DNA from: Chryseobacterium tructae
GTDB lineage: Bacteria > Bacteroidota > Bacteroidia > Flavobacteriales > Weeksellaceae
Direction of reading: 5' to 3'
NCBI RefSeq assembly: GCF_030409875.1
Contig: NZ_JAUFQR010000002.1
Coordinates: 69,501 to 133,500 of the forward strand
Length of the DNA: 64,000 bases
Shown in pieces: positions 53,167 through 61,470 of this stretch (position 1 is the stretch's first letter; every line of letters begins with the position of its first letter). The notes under the pieces were generated by a model. That model did not search any database. It was not told the origin of the DNA and worked only from the letters and a program-made list of their open reading frames with translations. Both the position numbers and the translations under genes were made by a program.

Positions 53167-53562
53167 TTAAATGTTATTAAAAAGGTTCTTTTTCAGTATC
53201 TCAATGCTGAATTTTAGTTTGTTTTTTGGGATGCGATCTGGAAAATAGAAGAAGTGTAAAATTTGAGTATCATGATGGTAATAGACAATGATGAAATCTT
53301 TTTTTCCCTTTTCATTAAGGTTATTTCCAATGTAAAGATTAAAGTCAATAGGTATTAAACCGGTATGAAGAATTTTCTTCCTTTGTTTATCAAAACTCAT
53401 TAACACATCCGTAACTCCAGCATCTATGAGACATTGGTCTTTAGGCGGTTCAAATTTTAAAAAATCGAATAGATAGAGACGATCACTAGTAATTTTATCA
53501 AAAATGCCCTTTCTTCCAGATTTGACATACTTGAAGTGTTGAAACTTAATCCTATTCACCAT
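53167..53562 (-). CDS. Hypothetical island protein
   Basis: 131 residues, rich in Phe, Lys and Tyr, with no signal peptide (FQHFKYVKSGRKGIFDKITS, FIVVYYHHDTQILHFFYFPD). I do not recognise a family. It begins 4 bases after the end of the excisionase-like gene, so the two are co-transcribed. Confidence 0.55.
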   Translation of the reverse strand: MVNRIKFQHFKYVKSGRKGIFDKITSDRLYLFDFLKFEPPKDQCLIDAGVTDVLMSFDKQRKKILHTGLIPIDFNLYIGNNLNEKGKKDFIIVYYHHDTQILHFFYFPDRIPKNKLKFSIEILKKNLFNNI

Positions 53563-53566
53563 AATA

Positions 53567-53902
53567 CTAAATTTTAGGATTAGAATTTTGTTTCAACATT
53601 GCAGTCTCTACATCTTCTTTTTTGTAGAGAACTCTTTTGCCTATTTTATGAGGAATAAGAGTTTGTGATCTTTGCCAGTTTGAAAGTGTAACTAGACTTA
53701 CTTTTAATAATGCACTAGTCTCTTTTCTTGTTAAAAACTGGTCTTTAATTGCTCCTTGTTTGCTTTTGTTGGAAGGATTTTCTTGTAAAATCTCATAGAT
53801 GTTTTTTTCTTCCAAAAGCTTTTTAAGCTCTGCTTTTATTGTTTCCGTAATTACAGACTTGAGTAATTCCTTACCTTCATCTGAAAGAAGCAAAGAAAAC
53901 AT
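53567..53902 (-). CDS. Excisionase-like helix-turn-helix protein
   Basis: 111 residues. An N-terminal helix (LLKSVITETIKAELKKLLEE) precedes a MerR/excisionase-type HTH_17 domain: FLTRKETSALLKVSLVTLSN, WQRSQTLIPHKIGKRVLYKKEDVETAML. Such proteins bend DNA to steer the integrase towards excision, and are also used as regulators in Bacteroidota mobile elements. It is located near the integrase gene on the same strand. Confidence 0.8.
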   Translation of the reverse strand: MFSLLLSDEGKELLKSVITETIKAELKKLLEEKNIYEILQENPSNKSKQGAIKDQFLTRKETSALLKVSLVTLSNWQRSQTLIPHKIGKRVLYKKEDVETAMLKQNSNPKI

Positions 53903-54010
53903 TTTTTACTTCTTTTGTTAATATTTTATATTTTTCATGAAGCAAAGATATAGTGCTTTATTGTAATTTGCAAATATTAACCAGTGTAATGTTCAGTAAA
54001 TCAGTATTTT

Positions 54011-54058
54011 AAGTGGGGATAAGTGGGTTGGGATAAGTATTTTAACTTATTGACTTAT
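54011..54058. repeat. Cluster of AAGT / ACTT words between excisionase and integrase genes
   Basis: GGGATAAGT occurs twice (54016-54024 and 54030-54038) and is followed by two ACTTAT words on the other strand (54045-54050, 54053-54058). This is a plausible binding cluster for the excisionase-like protein or the integrase. Confidence 0.35.
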
Positions 54059-54084
54059 AGGTTTTTATAAAAAATGAAAAAAAA

Positions 54085-55383
54085 TTAAATTTTCTTAAAA
54101 ATTGGTAATGAATTTTTTAGTTCATCTTGTTGTTCCCAGTATTTAGCCACCTGCTCTATGTGCTCTTTTTGGGTGGTTTTAATATACTTCATAAATTGAG
54201 AGTGGCTCTTATGTCCTGTAATGGCCATTATAGTATTATCTGGTAACTTTCCATAATGATTGGTTGCAAAACTTCTCCTTGCTGTATGACTTGAGATTAG
54301 TTTGAATTTTGGATAATATCCCTTTTCTTTTCTATTTGTGTTAGGATTTTTAATATTTCCTAGAGTCATTTCATTAATTTCGGCTTCTTTGTTGACTTCT
54401 TTAATGTACTCATTAAATTTTTGTTCTGAAATAATATGGGGGAGCTGATTGTTTCTTTTTGTTAATATTTTTCTTACTTGTTGATGAATAGGTATTTCTA
54501 TGACTGCTCCCGTCTTTTGAGTCTCAGAAATAACAATGGAATTTTTGTTAAACAAGAAACTATTGATTCTTTTTAAGTCGGAAATCCTTAAACCAGTCCA
54601 AACACCAATAATAAATAAGTCTCTAACATTATCTAATCTCTCATTTTTTGATAAATCTAAATTATAGATGAGGTCAATTTCTGAAACGCTTAAATAGGTA
54701 TCTATTGGTTCATCTCTCCTAAATGTAAATTTTTTACTTTCTGCTTCGTGATTGGTTTCTAAGTTTTGTTCTTTGGCTTCTTTTATAAATCCTTTAATTG
54801 TAGAGATATTCTTTTCGATTAATGTGTTAGAATATTTTTTATCAGTTTTTAAATAAGATGTAAATTGTCTGTGAAATTCAAGGTTAATATCTGTAATTTT
54901 TAACCGAGTCTTCTTAACTTGTTCAAAATCTTCTATTTGATTTTTAATTGTATTATATTTTTGGATGGTTCGGGGAGATATTACTTTTCCTGTTTTGGTG
55001 TTTACCCTTTTTTCTGATTCTTTGGCAAAATTTTCGATAAATGGTGCAAAGAAAATTCTATGGTCTTCAATGCCTTCAGGTCTTTTGTATAAATTTTCAA
55101 TGACTTTAGATAACCACTTTGAATTTATAATGTCTCCTTTGCTATAATCAATATTAAACCTCATCAAAATTTCCTTTTTCAAATTTTCTATTAAAGGATT
55201 AATGTGGTTTTTTATACTAATGTCTGTGTTAGGTTTAAACTTTTGCATCTTCTCACTCCAGTCATTGGGATTAATTAGAATATGAGATTGAGCATTACAA
55301 TCAATATTTCTACCATGATAAAAACGGATATTAAGACTTGAGGGATTACCTTTTTTAATACAAGAAAATTTTATACTTGCCAT
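54085..55383 (-). CDS. Tyrosine recombinase (integrase) of the island
   Basis: 432 residues from the ATG at 55383; seven more residues would start at 55404. Arm-binding N-terminal domain, SAM-like core-binding domain (about 120-215), catalytic domain with Arg in WTGLRISDLKRI, HxxR in SSHTARRSFATNH, His in ITGHKSHSQFM and the Tyr nucleophile in KYIKTT. A phage-integrase-type enzyme of the Bacteroidota tRNA-targeting group. Lies 180 bases from the right att repeat, as expected. Confidence 0.93.
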   Translation of the reverse strand: MASIKFSCIKKGNPSSLNIRFYHGRNIDCNAQSHILINPNDWSEKMQKFKPNTDISIKNHINPLIENLKKEILMRFNIDYSKGDIINSKWLSKVIENLYKRPEGIEDHRIFFAPFIENFAKESEKRVNTKTGKVISPRTIQKYNTIKNQIEDFEQVKKTRLKITDINLEFHRQFTSYLKTDKKYSNTLIEKNISTIKGFIKEAKEQNLETNHEAESKKFTFRRDEPIDTYLSVSEIDLIYNLDLSKNERLDNVRDLFIIGVWTGLRISDLKRINSFLFNKNSIVISETQKTGAVIEIPIHQQVRKILTKRNNQLPHIISEQKFNEYIKEVNKEAEINEMTLGNIKNPNTNRKEKGYYPKFKLISSHTARRSFATNHYGKLPDNTIMAITGHKSHSQFMKYIKTTQKEHIEQVAKYWEQQDELKNSLPIFKKI

Positions 55384-55413
55384 ATATGTACTATAATATA
55401 GCAAATTTAATAA

Positions 55414-55430
55414 AATCCCGACATAATCCC
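55414..55430 (+). repeat. Sub-terminal 17-base repeat, right
   Basis: AATCCCGACATAATCCC, identical and parallel to 45365-45381, just upstream of the integrase start. Candidate integrase arm-type site. Confidence 0.6.
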
Positions 55431-55561
55431 AATAATTTGCTTTGTTTTATTGTCTCTAAGTTTATTAATTTGTATTATTAAATCATTGTGATTGCTATTT
55501 ATAGGATGTTTTAGAGAGTGATAAAGAAAAGTTAAGAGAAAGTTGATAAAGATAATGCTAG

Positions 55562-55582
55562 TCCCGTCTTCGCTACAAAAAA
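55562..55582 (+). repeat. attR: right direct repeat of the island
   Basis: Identical to 45294-45314. It is followed by a hairpin, AACGACAA / TTGTCGTT, resembling the terminator of tRNA-Met copy 1, so it marks the displaced original 3' flank of tRNA-Met copy 2. Confidence 0.85.
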
Positions 55583-55612
55583 CGACAATCATGTATAATG
55601 GTTGTCGTTTTC
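55579..55612 (+). terminator. Displaced tRNA terminator
   Basis: AAAACGACAA / TTGTCGTTTT with a run TCTTTTTT. It would have ended the tRNA-Met copy 2 transcript before island integration. Confidence 0.6.
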
Positions 55613-55813
55613 TTTTTTAGACAATTCTATTCATTCTTTAGAATAATATTCGTTGACTACTTTTCACTCTCCTTAGAAAATACCATCCGAAAGGTTCAGT
55701 TATATTTTAAATAGTAAATGTTAGTGTGGAAATACTCCAATTAAAGTTAATAGCGAATTGAAATTTGAAACAGGTATAGATTTTTGTATTCTTGCTTTCA
55801 GAAATAAGAGCAT

Positions 55814-55850
55814 AAAAAACCGCTTCACAAATGATGAGAAACGGTTTTTT
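55814..55850 (-). terminator. Terminator of the bacteriocin-type cassette
   Basis: AAAAAACCG (55814-55822) pairs with CGGTTTTTT (55842-55850), with partial inner pairing CTTC/GAGAAA. A and T runs flank both sides. It lies 20 bases past the HlyD-like stop. Confidence 0.7.
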
Positions 55851-55869
55851 ATTTTAGTATAAAATTTTA

Positions 55870-57189
55870 TCAGGTCTGGTATCCTAATAGTTTTCTGATC
55901 TGATAGAAGAATCTTTCGATAAGTCTCAGGTCTTGGGTTACAATTTCTGCATTTCCTCTAAGCTCTTTATCAAATTTCAGATTTTTATTATAGCTTGTTT
56001 TTAATCCTTTTGGTAAAACGACATCTACATAGTAATTTCCTTTATCATCCGGGATAAGTGATATATTCTGAACTTTCCCTTCTATGATTCCATATTCCTG
56101 AAAACGATAATTGTCTAGTTTGATCAATACTTTTTGCCCTGTCACAACCTTTCCTGAATTCACTGTAGGAACAGACATTCTACCTACTAAACTCTTTTTA
56201 TTGTCGGGTAATATAGATACAATAGGTTCTGCTGCTTTTACGAATTGATTTTCACCAAAAAACTGTTGGAAGCTGGCAACACCATCCGTAGATGAAATAA
56301 CAAGGTAATTTTGTTCCCAAAGCTTTACCGCTTTCCTTAATTGTTCGAACAGTTGTAAAGTTTGTGACGAATAAGTGATTTTATCTTTTTCTGTATTGAT
56401 AACAGTTCCACTTTTTGTTTTGTTTAGATTGGAAATACCTTCATCAGCTTGCGAAATAGAAATATTGAGGTTTTCAAGATTCTGTTGAGCCTGAAGATAT
56501 TTGATTTTTTCATTCTCAAGTTCCATGGCAGAAATAACTCCCTGATTAAATAGTTCCTGAGATCTTTGAAAGTTCTTTCTGGTAAGATCATATTTGGCTG
56601 ATTCCAGGCTTTTTTGTTGTTTCAAAGTGGTAATTCTCGCTCTTGCTTCAGATAAACTTTGGTTAGTTGCTAGGTTTTCAGGAGCATAGGGTTGTAATCT
56701 TGTAAAAAGATCTTCATCCTGAAATGCTTTTGCAAAACTATTGTATTCACCTTGCACTTCTCCTAGCTTATATCTTGACGTCTGAGCTATAGGAAAAGAA
56801 CTTAACTGGTTTGGAGATATAGAGTCTATCAGTTGTTTTAATGCAATAACATCCTTGTAGTTGGCTGCTGATAACATGACCATTAAAACTTGATTTTTCT
56901 TTACTTCCTGATGATCTTTAATGAATATCTTCTCAACCTTAGAGTTGATTCTTGCCTCTAATTTTTCCGGAGGATTTTGAGACGTTACTATAATAGGAGC
57001 GGGTACAAACTCCGGATATTTTATAATGTAACTCATTACAAAAATAAGTAGGATAATTATAAATATCATAGTGTTCCCCCAACGGATCATCCAGCTTGGA
57101 GGTTGGGTAAGAATATCCTGTACACTTTCTGAACGGAGTTCAATATTGTCTAAAACTTCTTCTTTCATTGTTTTCTGATACATTTCCAC
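55870..57189 (-). CDS. HlyD-family secretion adaptor of the peptide exporter
   Basis: 439 residues, one N-terminal membrane helix (MIFIIILLIFVMSYIIKY, residues about 37-55), then a lipoyl-like half (ARINSKVEKIFIKDHQEVKK), a long coiled coil (residues about 165-260) and a beta-barrel end (VGRMSVPTVNSGKVVTGQKV). Periplasmic adaptor that links the ABC transporter to an outer-membrane channel. It starts 62 bases after the transporter gene; no TolC-like gene is in the window. Confidence 0.9.
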   Translation of the reverse strand: MEMYQKTMKEEVLDNIELRSESVQDILTQPPSWMIRWGNTMIFIIILLIFVMSYIIKYPEFVPAPIIVTSQNPPEKLEARINSKVEKIFIKDHQEVKKNQVLMVMLSAANYKDVIALKQLIDSISPNQLSSFPIAQTSRYKLGEVQGEYNSFAKAFQDEDLFTRLQPYAPENLATNQSLSEARARITTLKQQKSLESAKYDLTRKNFQRSQELFNQGVISAMELENEKIKYLQAQQNLENLNISISQADEGISNLNKTKSGTVINTEKDKITYSSQTLQLFEQLRKAVKLWEQNYLVISSTDGVASFQQFFGENQFVKAAEPIVSILPDNKKSLVGRMSVPTVNSGKVVTGQKVLIKLDNYRFQEYGIIEGKVQNISLIPDDKGNYYVDVVLPKGLKTSYNKNLKFDKELRGNAEIVTQDLRLIERFFYQIRKLLGYQT

Positions 57190-57251
57190 CTCAAATTTAA
57201 AAGGGGATTTAATTTAAATTAAGCTTTCAGGTTTGGTTTCTGATGCTGGGA

Positions 57252-59444
57252 TTAATTTCCTAGTTCAAGCTGGTTTCTCACCAATCGATAATATTCACCG
57301 CGAAGATCTACCAATTCGGCATGGCTGCCTTCTTCTACAACTTTTCCTCTATCCAATACAATGATTTTATCAGCATGCTTTACGGTGGAAAGTCTGTGGG
57401 CAATAACGACTGCTGTTTTACCTCTGAAAAATTGTTCAAGATTTTCCATAATAACCTTTTCATTATTAGCATCTAATGCAGAGGTGGCTTCATCAAACAA
57501 AATATAGTCAGGAGATTTATAAACAGCTCTTGCTATGAAAAGTCTTTGCTTTTGTCCTCCACTTACTCCTACACCTTCATTTCCGATCTTTGTATTGTAA
57601 CTTAGCGGAAGCCCTTCTACAAACTCTTTAATATTGGCTATTTCTACGGCACGCCTTAATTTCTTTTTATCAATATGATCTTCACCAACAGCAATATTAT
57701 TGGCAATTGTATCATTGAATACATAACCTTCTTGCATTACGACTCCGCAATGATCTCTCCAGAATCTAGGGGAGATATTTTTCAAAGCAGTATTCCCAAT
57801 TCTGATATCACCACTATTCGGTTCATAAAACTTCATCAGAAGCTTTAATAACGTTGTTTTTCCACTTCCACTGGCTCCTACAATAGCGGTTGTTTTTTGA
57901 TAAGGTATGGAAAGACTTAAATTTTCAAAAACCGGAACATCAGATCCGATATATCTGAATGACATGTCGGTAATTTCGATATCCCTTTGTGGAATATCAG
58001 TAACATACTGCTCTTCTTTATTTTCTTCATCCTCTTTATCGTGAATTTCACCCAATCTTTCAAGGGAAATTTTAGCATCCTGAGTTTGCTTAATAAAATC
58101 GATAAGCTGAAGAAGCGGACTGTTTAGCTGGCCAATAATATATTGTACAGAAAGCATCATCCCTAAAGTTAAGTTTCCGCTCAATACTAATTTAGCAGAT
58201 AGGAAGCTTACCAAAATATCTTTTATCTGATTAATGAAGTTTCCTCCTACAGATTGCCATTGCTCTAAAGACAATGATTTTATTCTGATTTTAAATAATT
58301 TTACCTGAAGGAATTCCCAGTCCCATCTTTTTTGCTTTTCGGCATTATGCATTTTGATTTCCTGCATGCCGTTGATGAGTTCAATTACTTTACTCTGTTC
58401 CTGGGAAACCTGGGAGAATCTTTTATAATCAAGTTCTTTTCTTTTTTTCAGGAAGAACGTAATCCATCCTATATATGCTACAGCTCCCACAAGATAAACA
58501 AGGAATAGTCTGTAATCATAATATAGAAGAACAATGCTGAAGATTATCAAATTGACCAGTGAAAACAGAGTGTTTAATGATGAACTCGTAAGGAGCTGTT
58601 CTATTCTGTGGTGGTCATTGATCCTCTGCATAATATCTCCGGTCATTCTGGTATCAAAGAAACTGATAGGAAGTCTCATCAGTTTGATAAAGAAATCGGA
58701 AATAATAGAAATGTTAATTCTGGCTGAAAGATGGAGAAGAATCCAGCTTCGGATGGTCTCTATACCCATTCTGCCGATAAATAACATGATTTGTGCAGCT
58801 AAGACAAGATAAATAAAGTTAATATCTTGGTTTTGTATCCCAACGTCTACAATACTTTGGGTAAGAAACGGGAAGACAAGTGATAGTAAACTTCCTGCGA
58901 GAAGTCCCACAGCAAGTTGAACAACAAGCGATTTGTATTTAAAAAGGTATCTGGAAAGAAATGAAAAGCTGGCTTTGCTTTGGTCATTATCAAACTCAGT
59001 TTGAAAGAATGCCGGTGTAGTTTCCAGGATAAGGACAATTCCTTCTTCTGTGCTTTGATGAGCATTTTCTCCGATCCAGGATTTGATAAATTCTTCCGGA
59101 GTATAGGAAATCAATCCATAACTAGGATCAGAGATATATACCTTGTTATTTTTATCGGTTTTATAAACAACTACAAAATGGTTTTTATTCCAATGCACAA
59201 CACATGGAAGCGGAACTTCTTCTACGAGGGTTTTGAAATCGACTTGAACTCCTAATGAACGGAAGCCGAGGTTCTCTGCTGCATCACTTAATCCAAGAAG
59301 GCTACTTCCCTCACGAGTTGTTTCAGAGAGAGCCCGGATTTGTTGCAGAGATATACTTTTACCGTAATACTTACTTACAATTCTAAGACATGTAGGTCCA
59401 CAGTCTTTAGTGTCTGGTTGTTTATAAAAGGGAAATTTCTTCAA
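57252..59444 (-). CDS. C39-peptidase ABC exporter (PCAT type)
   Basis: 730 residues. Residues 1-150 are the C39 peptidase: catalytic Cys15 in TKDCGPTCLRIV, His in VHWNKNHFVVVY, Asp in ISDPSYG. Six membrane helices follow (about 165-450), then the ATPase with Walker A GASGSGKTTLLK, signature VSGGQKQRLF and Walker B YILFDEATSALD. It cuts double-glycine leaders and exports the core peptide. Substrate is most likely the 53-residue peptide encoded just upstream. Confidence 0.95.
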   Translation of the reverse strand: MKKFPFYKQPDTKDCGPTCLRIVSKYYGKSISLQQIRALSETTREGSSLLGLSDAAENLGFRSLGVQVDFKTLVEEVPLPCVVHWNKNHFVVVYKTDKNNKVYISDPSYGLISYTPEEFIKSWIGENAHQSTEEGIVLILETTPAFFQTEFDNDQSKASFSFLSRYLFKYKSLVVQLAVGLLAGSLLSLVFPFLTQSIVDVGIQNQDINFIYLVLAAQIMLFIGRMGIETIRSWILLHLSARINISIISDFFIKLMRLPISFFDTRMTGDIMQRINDHHRIEQLLTSSSLNTLFSLVNLIIFSIVLLYYDYRLFLVYLVGAVAYIGWITFFLKKRKELDYKRFSQVSQEQSKVIELINGMQEIKMHNAEKQKRWDWEFLQVKLFKIRIKSLSLEQWQSVGGNFINQIKDILVSFLSAKLVLSGNLTLGMMLSVQYIIGQLNSPLLQLIDFIKQTQDAKISLERLGEIHDKEDEENKEEQYVTDIPQRDIEITDMSFRYIGSDVPVFENLSLSIPYQKTTAIVGASGSGKTTLLKLLMKFYEPNSGDIRIGNTALKNISPRFWRDHCGVVMQEGYVFNDTIANNIAVGEDHIDKKKLRRAVEIANIKEFVEGLPLSYNTKIGNEGVGVSGGQKQRLFIARAVYKSPDYILFDEATSALDANNEKVIMENLEQFFRGKTAVVIAHRLSTVKHADKIIVLDRGKVVEEGSHAELVDLRGEYYRLVRNQLELGN

Positions 59445-59461
59445 AACTAATAATCATTATA

Positions 59462-59488
59462 AAATGTCGCTAGAATATAACGGCATTT
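59462..59488 (-). terminator. Weak hairpin between precursor and exporter genes
   Basis: AAATGTCG (59462-59469) pairs with CGGCATTT (59481-59488) with one G-U pair; on the minus strand TTTTATAAT follows. It may be a partial terminator that keeps precursor mRNA in excess over exporter mRNA. Confidence 0.4.
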
Positions 59489-59526
59489 TTTCTTTATTCA
59501 ATATTATAATTCAATGAAATGGTGGG

Positions 59527-59688
59527 CTAGTAGCACCATTTGTTACACGCATCTACTGCTCCTTCTTTAGGAGGATTTATTTTGGATTCGCAATAGCTGG
59601 ATTCATACTGAATTCTTGCGCATTCTTGGGTGATACCGCCTTTCAGTGTTTTTAGACTTTCTTTTGAAAGTTTTTTGAGATTTTTCAT
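59527..59688 (-). CDS. Double-glycine-leader bacteriocin-type precursor peptide
   Basis: 53 residues. Leader MKNLKKLSKESLKTLKGG (1-18) has the GG cleavage site, with hydrophobic Leu at -4, -7 and -12 as C39 leaders require. The predicted 35-residue core begins ITQECARIQY and ends ACNKWCY. It has four cysteines (23, 33, 48, 52), enough for two disulfides, and no Ser/Thr-rich lanthipeptide look. No lanthionine or radical-SAM enzyme is nearby. It lies between the C39 exporter and a VKOR-DsbA gene on the same strand. Toxic or signalling activity is inferred. Confidence 0.82.
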   Translation of the reverse strand: MKNLKKLSKESLKTLKGGITQECARIQYESSYCESKINPPKEGAVDACNKWCY

Positions 59689-59781
59689 AATAAATAGTTT
59701 TTGGTTTACCTACTCTTTATAGCTTTTCGGTGGCTGCTTTTATTGTTCCTAATATAGTGAATTTTACATCACAGGTGAAGA

Positions 59782-61290
59782 TTAAATTTCTTCGTCTTCT
59801 ATGAGTTCATCAACAAAGAATGCGATGTCTTCTCGATCGTATTTTTCTGGAAATTGGTAGCCATTAATGATCAGAATAGGGGTGAAGTTAAGCCCTGCAT
59901 TACTGTTCTCTATACTCATTTGAATCAGTGGATTCAGGTTTTCAGAGGTAGGAACTCCACCAGACAGAGTGTTGATCTTATTTTCGTCTCTTGTTTCGAA
60001 CCATTCTTCCACTGCGTGTAGGAATTCTTTCTCTGGTTTATTGTTGTAGATGTAGGTAAGATCTGAAATTAAGGTGTTGTATTTCTCATTGGATCTTTCA
60101 GGAGTATAATTGAATCTCATTTGTAAAGAAACATCATCAGGATATTTCTTTAAAAGACTTTCCACCAGTTGATGGCCACCTTTACAAAAGCCACAATAAG
60201 GATTAGAAATAATAGAAATACGAAGTCTTGCGTCTTTTTTTCCCACTGAAAATGTTTCAGTATCCTGAAAGACGATTTGATCTTTTTCTAATAATTGACT
60301 TTTGAATAACTCGTAGTTTCTTTTAAACCTAAGATTTTTAGCATTAGATTTTTGAAGTTCTTCTTTTTGTTCAAGCAGTGTGTTAAAATATATTACTGCT
60401 GAAAAGATGATCGCCCATAAAACAACCGTCAATAAAAGAGCGCCCACTCCAAAAGAAAGATTCTGGAAGAAGAAAGCACTGATTATTAATTGTCCAACCA
60501 GGATAGAGATGATTAAAAGACAAACTCTACAAAATGTTTTTTCAACAAAAGCCTGGATGTATAAAGAATAACCGATTGCCAATATTGAAACAAAAGAAAA
60601 TCCTTTTATAAGATACGCGGTGGCGGGTAAAAATAATCCCAATATAGCTAGTCCGGTAAAATAGATCAGTGAGAAATCAGAAAACTTTAAACCTAAGACA
60701 CTTGTTTTGTCTTGTTTAATAATTCTGTCGCAGGAGTTCGCAGTTTGAGCAGCAGGTGCAGCTCCACAAATACTTCCTATGACGGCAGAAGTGTTTCCAA
60801 ATTTTTGATTGAATATTTCCAGTGAAATATAAACACCAGCCAATGAAAGGAGATTGAAGATCGCTTCATATGGACTTTGGTATATAAATGAATAGATAAG
60901 GATGATCGCAAATACAGCATACAAAATGGGTTTGAAATCGAATGCTGTTTTGTTTTCCGCATTTTCAGTCTTTTCAAACAGAAGTACAAAGTCTGTAGAA
61001 TTTTTGTAAAGCTCTTCTTTGTCTAATGTTTTTGCCTTTTCGGAATAAACGGAGTAATTGCTTCCTGATTTTTTTACCAATGAAAATGCATTGTCAACAA
61101 TAGCGATAAATTCTTCCGGAAGCTCGTCCCAATATTCTTTATCAAGCTGATAGGCATCATTTTTTACCCCTAAAAAGTTTAAGGTATCACTGAATGCTAA
61201 TGCAGACGGATAGTTGGGATGAGAATTGAACTGGAAAATAAATTCCTGTTTATCAAGTTTTAGGTAGTTAATTAGTTTATCAAAAATCAT
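59782..61290 (-). CDS. C39-like / VKOR / DsbA-like thioredoxin fusion
   Basis: 502 residues. Residues 1-105 resemble a C39-type domain (FNSHPNYPSALAFSDTLNFLG) without the catalytic Cys, so it may bind the leader rather than cut it. About 120-300 form a VKOR-type membrane domain with Cys in SICGAAP, NSCDRI and the redox pair CRVC. About 330-502 form a thioredoxin/DsbA domain with active site CGFC. Together this can oxidise cysteines in an exported peptide using quinone as electron acceptor. It is 93 bases upstream of the four-Cys precursor. Confidence 0.9.
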   Translation of the reverse strand: MIFDKLINYLKLDKQEFIFQFNSHPNYPSALAFSDTLNFLGVKNDAYQLDKEYWDELPEEFIAIVDNAFSLVKKSGSNYSVYSEKAKTLDKEELYKNSTDFVLLFEKTENAENKTAFDFKPILYAVFAIILIYSFIYQSPYEAIFNLLSLAGVYISLEIFNQKFGNTSAVIGSICGAAPAAQTANSCDRIIKQDKTSVLGLKFSDFSLIYFTGLAILGLFLPATAYLIKGFSFVSILAIGYSLYIQAFVEKTFCRVCLLIISILVGQLIISAFFFQNLSFGVGALLLTVVLWAIIFSAVIYFNTLLEQKEELQKSNAKNLRFKRNYELFKSQLLEKDQIVFQDTETFSVGKKDARLRISIISNPYCGFCKGGHQLVESLLKKYPDDVSLQMRFNYTPERSNEKYNTLISDLTYIYNNKPEKEFLHAVEEWFETRDENKINTLSGGVPTSENLNPLIQMSIENSNAGLNFTPILIINGYQFPEKYDREDIAFFVDELIEDEEI

Positions 61291-61470
61291 ATTAATATTT
61301 TCATCTAAAATACACAGATGTTTTAAATTAACAAAAGTTTTTTTCTTTTATTGGTGAGATATAAAGATGGGTTGGTAGGTTTATTTTAATTTTCAATATT
61401 TTAGCCCCCTTAAAATGTAAAAAGATTTTTCATTTTGCAGGATATTATAGCTTTATCTACAATGTTTCTT
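61291..61470. other. Spacer upstream of the VKOR fusion gene
   Basis: 180 AT-rich bases. Contains AAAATG/CATTTT symmetry at 61412-61435 and a seven-codon reading frame, MKNLFTF (61433 to 61410), that starts like the precursor leader but stops at once. No gene supported. Confidence 0.35.

Larger units (their letters stand above)
45294..55582. mobile_element. Integrated island at tRNA-Met (10.3 kb)
   Basis: Bounded by a 21-base direct repeat of the tRNA 3' end, with a tyrosine integrase next to the right end and a 17-base sub-terminal repeat (45365-45381 and 55414-55430). Contents: LRR lipoprotein, putative effector, VgrG, candidate structured RNA, two unknown proteins, a GRK-rich small protein, iteron-like repeats, a Rep-like protein, an unknown, an excisionase-like protein and the integrase. 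No conjugation genes, so it would be mobilised by another element if mobile. Confidence 0.88.

Noticed and set aside
53903..54084. Gene between excisionase-like and integrase genes
   Set aside because: No frame of useful length; only the AAGT/ACTT word cluster is present.
61410..61433. Second GG-leader peptide beginning MKNLFTF
   Set aside because: The frame stops after seven codons, and no single-base repair gives a leader with a cleavage site and core.
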